DNA of 8,418 bases from Pseudomonadota bacterium (GTDB taxonomy: Bacteria > Pseudomonadota > Alphaproteobacteria > Micropepsales > Micropepsaceae), in NCBI GenBank assembly GCA_025360685.1, contig JANYBR010000260.1:1-8418 (forward strand), given 5' to 3'. A model generated the notes under the pieces. It did no database searches and was not told the DNA's origin. It saw nothing but the letters and a program-made list of their open reading frames with translations. This document shows, piece after piece, positions 4,385 to 8,418 of this stretch. How positions within the stretch are numbered: the stretch's first letter is position 1; each line of letters begins with the position of its first letter. A program made the translations under genes and the position numbers.

Positions 4385-6564
4385 CGCGTTGTACAACTTG
4401 CCATCCGCGTGTGGACTGCATCGAGTGTCAGCCGATCATGGCCAATAAGGCCGTCAAGACGATCGAGTTCCACGTCGACAACCTAGATTGCGATAGCGAA
4501 GCCAACGCGATTCGTCGCGGGCTCACCGGAGCACCGGGTCTTGTCGATCTGACCATCTATTCTAAGTCCGCAAGAGTGAGCATCAGCTATGCAACGCAAG
4601 AGGCCTCGCCAGCGACGTTCTCTGAGCGGCTCCGCTTGCTCGGCTATCCGCCACGGAAGAATCTTCGCGACCATCGACTCCCGAAGCCATGGGAGAACGC
4701 CAAGGTCCTGACCGCCTGCGGGTCCGCCATCCTCTTGGCTGCTGGCTGGCTCGTTGGAACGGCTGGTGCTCCAGAGCTGGCTTCGGTCTCGCTCTATCTC
4801 GCGGCTATCGTGATCGGCGGCTGGTTCTTCGGCCGCGAGGCGATCGAGGAACTCGTCTTCGAACGAGAAATCGGGATCGAGCTTCTAATGACCGTCGCGG
4901 CTGTCGCCTCGGCCATCCTTGGACAGTTCGCCGAAGCTGCGACGCTGGCCTTCCTGTATTCGATCTCAGAGGCGGCTGAAGGCTACACCGAGGAGAAGAC
5001 CCGGTCCGCCGTCCGGGCGTTGATGGACCTGACGCCGAGGCTCGCCCTTGTCCGGCGCGAAGGCAAAGAACAAGAGATTCCCGCCGAGCAACTCCGGGTC
5101 GGCGATATTTTCATTGTTCGGCCCGGTCAATCCGTGGCGACGGACGGCGAGATCGTGTCCGGCGTGTCAGGCGTCAACCAAGCACCAGTCACCGGCGAAA
5201 GTATGCCCGTTGGCAAGAAGCCGCACGATACTGTCTTCGCCGGTAGCATCAATGGCGAGGGCGTGCTTGAGGTCCGCGCCACGAAAGTCTTCGCGGAGAA
5301 TACGATCTCCCGAATTATCAGACTTGTGGAGGAAGCGCGGGAGCGAAAAGGCGCGAGCCAGCGATTTATCGAACGCTTCGGCGCCTGGTACAGCCCCGCC
5401 GTGCTGGCAGTGGGCATCCTTATCAGTGTGCTGCTACCGGTGCTGCTTGGTGGTTGGCATTCATGGTTGATACGGGCGACGATCTTCATTGTCGCAGCGG
5501 CGCCGTGCGCGCTCGTCATCTCCATACCGATCACAATGGTTGCGGCTTTGGGGACGGCAGCCCGTCGCGGCGTGCTGATCAAGGGCGGCAGCTACATGGA
5601 GGAGTTGGCGCGAATCGTCGTGGTCGCACTCGACAAGACGGGGACGGTGACCATGGGAAAACCGGACGTCACCGATTTCGTTTTTCTGCGCGCCGCGCCC
5701 GGTGTCGAGAATCAGAGGGCTCTTCTTGCATTGGCGGCGGGCGTCGAGGCGCGCAGCGAGCATCCGCTTGCGCGAGCTATCGTGCACCATGTCCAGAAAC
5801 TGGGTGTTGCACCCGTCGAAATTACCGAATTCCGTGCCCTGGCCGGTGCAGGCGCATCAGCGCAATTTGTCGACGGGCGCGTGTTCGTCGGCAATCCAAA
5901 ATCGTTCCGCGACAGAGTGGGCGTCAAGTTCGGTGCCGTGAGCAAGCAGGTCGAACGTCTCGAACACGAAGGCAAGACGGTCGTCCTTATCGGCGGCGAC
6001 GACGAAGTATGGGGTGTCATAGCCCTACGTGACACGCTGCGGCCTGACGCGGCACAGGCGATCGCTGCGCTTAGGTCGTCAGGCATCAAGCGAGTGGTCA
6101 TGCTGACGGGTGACAATGAGACTTCTGCCCGCGCGATTGCTCACGACGCAGGAATCGACGAAGTACACGCCGGGCTGACCCCTGAGAACAAAGTCGAAAA
6201 GTTGCGCGATCTAGCCCGTGCTCACCGGCACGTCGCAATGGTCGGAGATGGCATCAATGACGCACCGGCACTGGCGGCGGCGAATGTTGGCATTGCGATG
6301 GGTGTAGCCGGAACCGACGCGGCACTCGAGACTGCGGATGTGGCTCTGATGGGAGATGACCTCTTGAAACTCGCTTACGCAGTCGGTCTCGCTAGGCGAG
6401 CACAAGGAATCACGCGCCAAAACCTGATTCTCTCGTCGCTTCTCATTAGCGCTCTTGTAGCGGGAGCGCTTTTCGGCCTGTTGTCGTTACCCGTGGTCGT
6501 CGTCGCGCACGAGTTGAGCGAGTTGGCTGTAATCGCAAACGGCATGCGGATGCTTCGAGCATGA
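4381..6564 (+). CDS. P1B-type heavy-metal-exporting ATPase (PbrA/CadA-like)
   Basis: A 727-residue ATP-driven metal exporter of the inner membrane. Positions: Cys-rich N-terminus (CTTCHPRVDCIEC, residues 4-16), one HMA-like domain (about 28-72) with CDSE in place of CxxC, paired membrane helices, TGES (271-274) actuator motif, membrane motif APC (374-376) where classical members have CPC, phosphorylation motif DKTGT (418-422), SEHPLA (459-464), MLTGDN (574-579), VGDGINDAPAL (621-631), and a last helix with AHELSELAVIANG. I used the TTG at 4381, which overlaps the regulator stop as TTGA with GAGGGGG before it. The ATG at 4438 (708 aa) is the alternative and would drop the Cys-rich start. Metal is most likely divalent soft (Pb, Zn, Cd), but the APC and HELSE residues recall P1B-4 pumps (SPC, HEGGT; Co/Fe/Zn). 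UppP next to it favours a Pb role by analogy with pbrAB. Confidence 0.93.
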   Translation: MTRCTTCHPRVDCIECQPIMANKAVKTIEFHVDNLDCDSEANAIRRGLTGAPGLVDLTIYSKSARVSISYATQEASPATFSERLRLLGYPPRKNLRDHRLPKPWENAKVLTACGSAILLAAGWLVGTAGAPELASVSLYLAAIVIGGWFFGREAIEELVFEREIGIELLMTVAAVASAILGQFAEAATLAFLYSISEAAEGYTEEKTRSAVRALMDLTPRLALVRREGKEQEIPAEQLRVGDIFIVRPGQSVATDGEIVSGVSGVNQAPVTGESMPVGKKPHDTVFAGSINGEGVLEVRATKVFAENTISRIIRLVEEARERKGASQRFIERFGAWYSPAVLAVGILISVLLPVLLGGWHSWLIRATIFIVAAAPCALVISIPITMVAALGTAARRGVLIKGGSYMEELARIVVVALDKTGTVTMGKPDVTDFVFLRAAPGVENQRALLALAAGVEARSEHPLARAIVHHVQKLGVAPVEITEFRALAGAGASAQFVDGRVFVGNPKSFRDRVGVKFGAVSKQVERLEHEGKTVVLIGGDDEVWGVIALRDTLRPDAAQAIAALRSSGIKRVVMLTGDNETSARAIAHDAGIDEVHAGLTPENKVEKLRDLARAHRHVAMVGDGINDAPALAAANVGIAMGVAGTDAALETADVALMGDDLLKLAYAVGLARRAQGITRQNLILSSLLISALVAGALFGLLSLPVVVVAHELSELAVIANGMRMLRA

Positions 6565-6593
6565 CGAAGTTGCCTGAGCGATTCGAGAACGGC

Positions 6594-6649
6594 GGGAGAG
6601 ACTCAGAATGAATGGACAATCGGCACAATTTCCCCGGACATCACATTGA
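6594..6649 (+). promoter_or_regulatory. Strong ribosome site with 13-codon mini-ORF ending at the uppP TTG start
   Basis: GGGAGAG (6594-6600) lies 7 nt before ATG 6608, an ideal site. The reading from that ATG (MNGQSAQFPRTSH) stops at TGA 6647-6649, overlapping the TTG (6646) from which uppP reads. A ribosome finishing the mini-ORF could restart at TTGA, as in translational coupling. Alternatively a one-base change broke a longer uppP start. The frame of uppP itself upstream has no ATG or GTG back to the ATPase stop. Confidence 0.5.
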
Positions 6650-7473
6650 CTCCGCTGCAAGCCGTCTGGATGGCGCTGCTGCAAGGTGCCACCGAACTTT
6701 TTCCGATCAGCAGCCTTGGGCACGCCGTCATTGTGCCTGCCGTTCTCGGATGGAAAATCGATCAGCGCGCACCGGGGTTTCTTCCCTTCCTGGTGGTTCT
6801 GCACTTGGGGACTGCCGCGGCCCTGCTTCTTTATTTCTGGCGGGACTGGTTCGGATTGGCGAAAGCGGCTTTAGGATTTGGTCCGCGCCACGAAATCCTC
6901 GAGAACCGTCGCCTGCTGGGCCTTATCGCGGTGGCCACCGTTCCGGCTGCCATCCTCGGTTTTGCGGCCGAAAGGATGCTGCAACAACTTTTCGCAGACC
7001 CCACGCTCGCTGCCCTCTTCCTGATGGTCAATGGCGCGGTTTTATTCGCTAGCGAGCGCATGAAGCGGCGCGGTAGTCATGCGTTGTCGGCGTTGACATG
7101 GCGCGGAGCGCTGGCGATCGGGCTTTCGCAGAGTTTTGCTTTGATACCAGGCATATCGCGCTCGGGTATGACCATGGTCGGCGGCGTTCTTGCTGGATTG
7201 CACCACAAGGACGCTGCACGCTTTTCCTTCTTGATCGCGACGCCGATTATCGGTGGGGCAGGTGTGCTTGAGGTTCCCAAACTATTGACTCACCCGAACA
7301 GCAATTTTGGCTACACTATGTGGCTTGCGGGTCTGATCGCAGCAGTAACCGCGTACGTCAGCACGGCATTTTTGATGCACTATTTCCGGGGGCACGACTT
7401 TGATGCCCTAGATCCCTTCGCTTACTACTGCCTGGGAGCGGGTGCGCTTTCCGTGATCTGGTTGCTGTCCTAG
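6646..7473 (+). CDS. uppP: Undecaprenyl-diphosphatase (UppP/BacA family), PbrB-like context
   Basis: A 275-residue polytopic membrane enzyme that removes a phosphate from undecaprenyl diphosphate, the recycled lipid carrier of cell-wall synthesis, and releases inorganic phosphate outside. Both signature motifs are intact: ELFPISSLGH (residues 17-26) with the conserved Glu, SS and His, and PGISRSG (168-174) with the catalytic Arg-Ser. Length and the pattern of about eight membrane helices match the family. TTG 6646 gives the natural family start (MTPLQAVWMALLQGATE). It has a poor ribosome site of its own, but lies at the end of a mini-ORF with a good one. It follows the P-type ATPase by 81 bp. 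In Cupriavidus metallidurans pbrA/pbrB the paired product gives periplasmic phosphate that traps exported Pb(II). The same role is inferred here. It ends in a CTAG shared with the DUF302 gene. Confidence 0.92.
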   Translation: MTPLQAVWMALLQGATELFPISSLGHAVIVPAVLGWKIDQRAPGFLPFLVVLHLGTAAALLLYFWRDWFGLAKAALGFGPRHEILENRRLLGLIAVATVPAAILGFAAERMLQQLFADPTLAALFLMVNGAVLFASERMKRRGSHALSALTWRGALAIGLSQSFALIPGISRSGMTMVGGVLAGLHHKDAARFSFLIATPIIGGAGVLEVPKLLTHPNSNFGYTMWLAGLIAAVTAYVSTAFLMHYFRGHDFDALDPFAYYCLGAGALSVIWLLS

Positions 7474-7856
7474 AGCGTCTCGATCGCTGTCTTGAGTTTG
7501 GTACGGACACTCTCTGCCGCAATCTTGAGCCGTGGATTGTCGATCGCCTGCATAGACGCTACAGGATCAATTGCTGCAACTTCCGTGCGGCCGTCCCCTA
7601 TGTCCTGTACGACAACATTGCACGGTAGCATTGTGCCAACCTTGTTCTCGAGCTGGAGCGCCTCGTGGGCTAGGCTCGGGTTACAGGCGCCGAGTATGCG
7701 GTAGCGACGAAAATCGACATTTAGCTTCTTCTTGAAAGTGTCTCTGACGTCGATCTCAGTGATGATGCCAAAGCCCTCGCGCTTGAGGGAATCAGTTGTG
7801 CGCTGCATCACCTCGTCAAAACCAGCATTCAGCACCTTTGAAAAGTAGTAGCTCAT
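7470..7856 (-). CDS. DUF302-domain protein
   Basis: A 128-residue protein of the DUF302 family, whose biochemical function is not settled. The fold signature is clear: the start MSYYFSKVLNAGFDEVMQRTTDSLKREGFGIITEIDV (first residues), then FRRYRILGACNPSLAHEAL (residues 50-67), then VGTMLPCNVVVQDIGDG with Cys79, and ASMQAIDNPRL near the end. The two conserved cysteines (58 and 79) are in the family positions. No signal peptide is seen, so it is probably cytoplasmic. AGGGAGA lies 6 nt before the ATG. It faces uppP, sharing its stop in CTAG (7470-7473), and diverges from the CDF gene with a 138-bp gap. DUF302 genes often accompany metal or sulfur redox genes, which fits, but any specific role would be a guess. 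Length is typical for a single domain. Confidence 0.88.
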   Translation of the reverse strand: MSYYFSKVLNAGFDEVMQRTTDSLKREGFGIITEIDVRDTFKKKLNVDFRRYRILGACNPSLAHEALQLENKVGTMLPCNVVVQDIGDGRTEVAAIDPVASMQAIDNPRLKIAAESVRTKLKTAIETL

Positions 7857-7994
7857 TACGCGTCTCCCTGGCGCTTTCAGACGCCCACCTATTCTGTAGC
7901 TGGATTTAAGACTATCGGTTTTCTATGTTGACGTCATGCCGTTCGAGCGCCTTTCGCCATCGAGGTCTTTGTGAAAGTACATGGAAGAGTTTCA
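7857..7994. promoter_or_regulatory. Divergent intergenic region, DUF302 and CDF genes
   Basis: Both promoters must lie here or further out. A perfect inverted repeat GCGTCT (7860-7865) and AGACGC (7879-7884) surrounds a 13-nt loop and overlaps the DUF302 ribosome site (7863-7869 on the plus strand), so it could form a hairpin in that mRNA or be an operator. On the plus side TTGACG (7928-7933) is a fair -35, but no good -10 follows at 17 bp. GGAAGAG (7983-7989) is the CDF ribosome site. Promoter positions are uncertain. Confidence 0.35.
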
Positions 7995-8418
7995 ATGATG
8001 AATGACACTCGAACGGAACATGGCGAACATCTTCACGAACGTCATGACGATGACGATCATGATGGGCATGAACATGGGCACCATCAGCACGCGCCGACGA
8101 GTTTTGGTCGAGCATTCGCCATCGGAACTGCGCTGAACCTGGGCATTGTCGTTTTGCAAACGGTGTACGGACTTGTCGCCCACTCGACTGCTTTGCTCGC
8201 GGATGCGGGTCACAACCTGAGCGATGTCCTGAGCTTGATAGTCGCTTGGGGGGCGGCAGGCCTTGCAAGGCGGCCACCCACTGCGCGCTACACATACGGT
8301 TTGCGCGGCTCGTCAATCATAGCTGCGCTGTTCAACTCGGTGTTCCTACTTGTGGTGCTGGGCGGCATCGGCTGGGAAGCCATCCGCCGCTTTTCCGAGC
8401 CCGTTGCCGTGCACGGCA
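7995..8418 (+). CDS. czcD: CzcD-like cation diffusion facilitator, N-terminal part (runs off window)
   Basis: The first 141 residues of a proton-coupled divalent-metal exporter of the inner membrane (CDF family; Zn, Cd, Co). The cytoplasmic N-terminus is His-rich (about residues 9-33, including HDDDDHDGHEHGHHQH), usual for Zn-type members. Membrane helix 1 (AFAIGTALNLGIVVLQTVYG) follows, then STALLADAGHNLSDVLSL, which carries the HxxxD metal site of helix 2 (His and Asp of GHNLSD), then a loop with RRPPTARYTYGLRGSSIIAALFNSVFLL, the family signature start of helix 3. The start is ATG 7995 with GGAAGAG ahead of it. A second ATG follows directly and gives the same protein less one residue. It diverges from DUF302. 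The symbol is by family likeness. The remaining helices and cytoplasmic domain are out of view. Confidence 0.9.
   Translation, partial: MMNDTRTEHGEHLHERHDDDDHDGHEHGHHQHAPTSFGRAFAIGTALNLGIVVLQTVYGLVAHSTALLADAGHNLSDVLSLIVAWGAAGLARRPPTARYTYGLRGSSIIAALFNSVFLLVVLGGIGWEAIRRFSEPVAVHG

Noticed and set aside
3992..4396. 134-residue minus-strand reading
   Set aside because: Antisense shadow of the ArsR gene and no own ribosome site.
5454..6032. 192-residue plus-strand reading
   Set aside because: Arg-rich shadow of the P-type ATPase in another frame, with no domain features.
6612..7052. 146-residue plus-strand reading beginning ATGGACAATCGG
   Set aside because: Out of frame with uppP, and the translation is Arg/Gly-rich with no membrane segments, unlike the real uppP product.
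1..8418. CRISPR array, insertion sequence, tRNA or attachment site
   Set aside because: No regularly spaced repeats, transposase motifs, terminal inverted repeats or tRNA-like clover patterns were seen on either strand.

Overview
The window is part of a metal-resistance region, probably from an alpha- or betaproteobacterium. That guess rests on the HME-RND type, the small FixH/YtkA-like proteins beside it, the Met-rich cytochrome, and a G+C content that looks moderately high by eye. The sequence alone does not fix the genus. No transposase, tRNA, rRNA, CRISPR array or replication origin is visible.

Left half (about 1-3937, all on the minus strand): a copper/silver-type block. In transcription order it holds a c-type cytochrome gene broken by two in-frame stops and a lost haem cysteine, a small secreted Met/Cys-rich protein, two small secreted YtkA/FixH-like proteins, a CusB-like periplasmic adaptor, and the first 66 codons of a CusA-like RND pump that leaves the window at base 1. 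cusA and cusB overlap by ATGA. No outer-membrane CusC-type gene lies in the visible part.

Middle (4031-7473, plus strand): a tightly packed operon of an ArsR/SmtB-family repressor, a P1B-type metal-exporting ATPase and an undecaprenyl-diphosphatase (UppP). The first two genes overlap at TTGA, and uppP appears to start at another TTGA overlap with a 13-codon mini-ORF. ATPase plus UppP is the gene pair of the lead operon pbrA/pbrB, in which the pump exports the metal and released phosphate traps it in the periplasm. Here an ArsR protein takes the place of the MerR-type PbrR.

Right end (7470-8418): a DUF302 gene on the minus strand shares a CTAG double stop with uppP. Diverging from it, on the plus strand, is the start of a CzcD-like cation diffusion facilitator with a His-rich cytoplasmic N-terminus.

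Together the genes suggest layered defence: tripartite RND export of Cu/Ag with periplasmic metal-binding helpers, P-type and CDF export of divalent ions such as Zn/Cd/Pb/Co, and phosphate-based periplasmic trapping. The most notable points are the decayed cytochrome, the unusual metal-site residues of the ATPase and its ArsR partner, and the mini-ORF arrangement before uppP.
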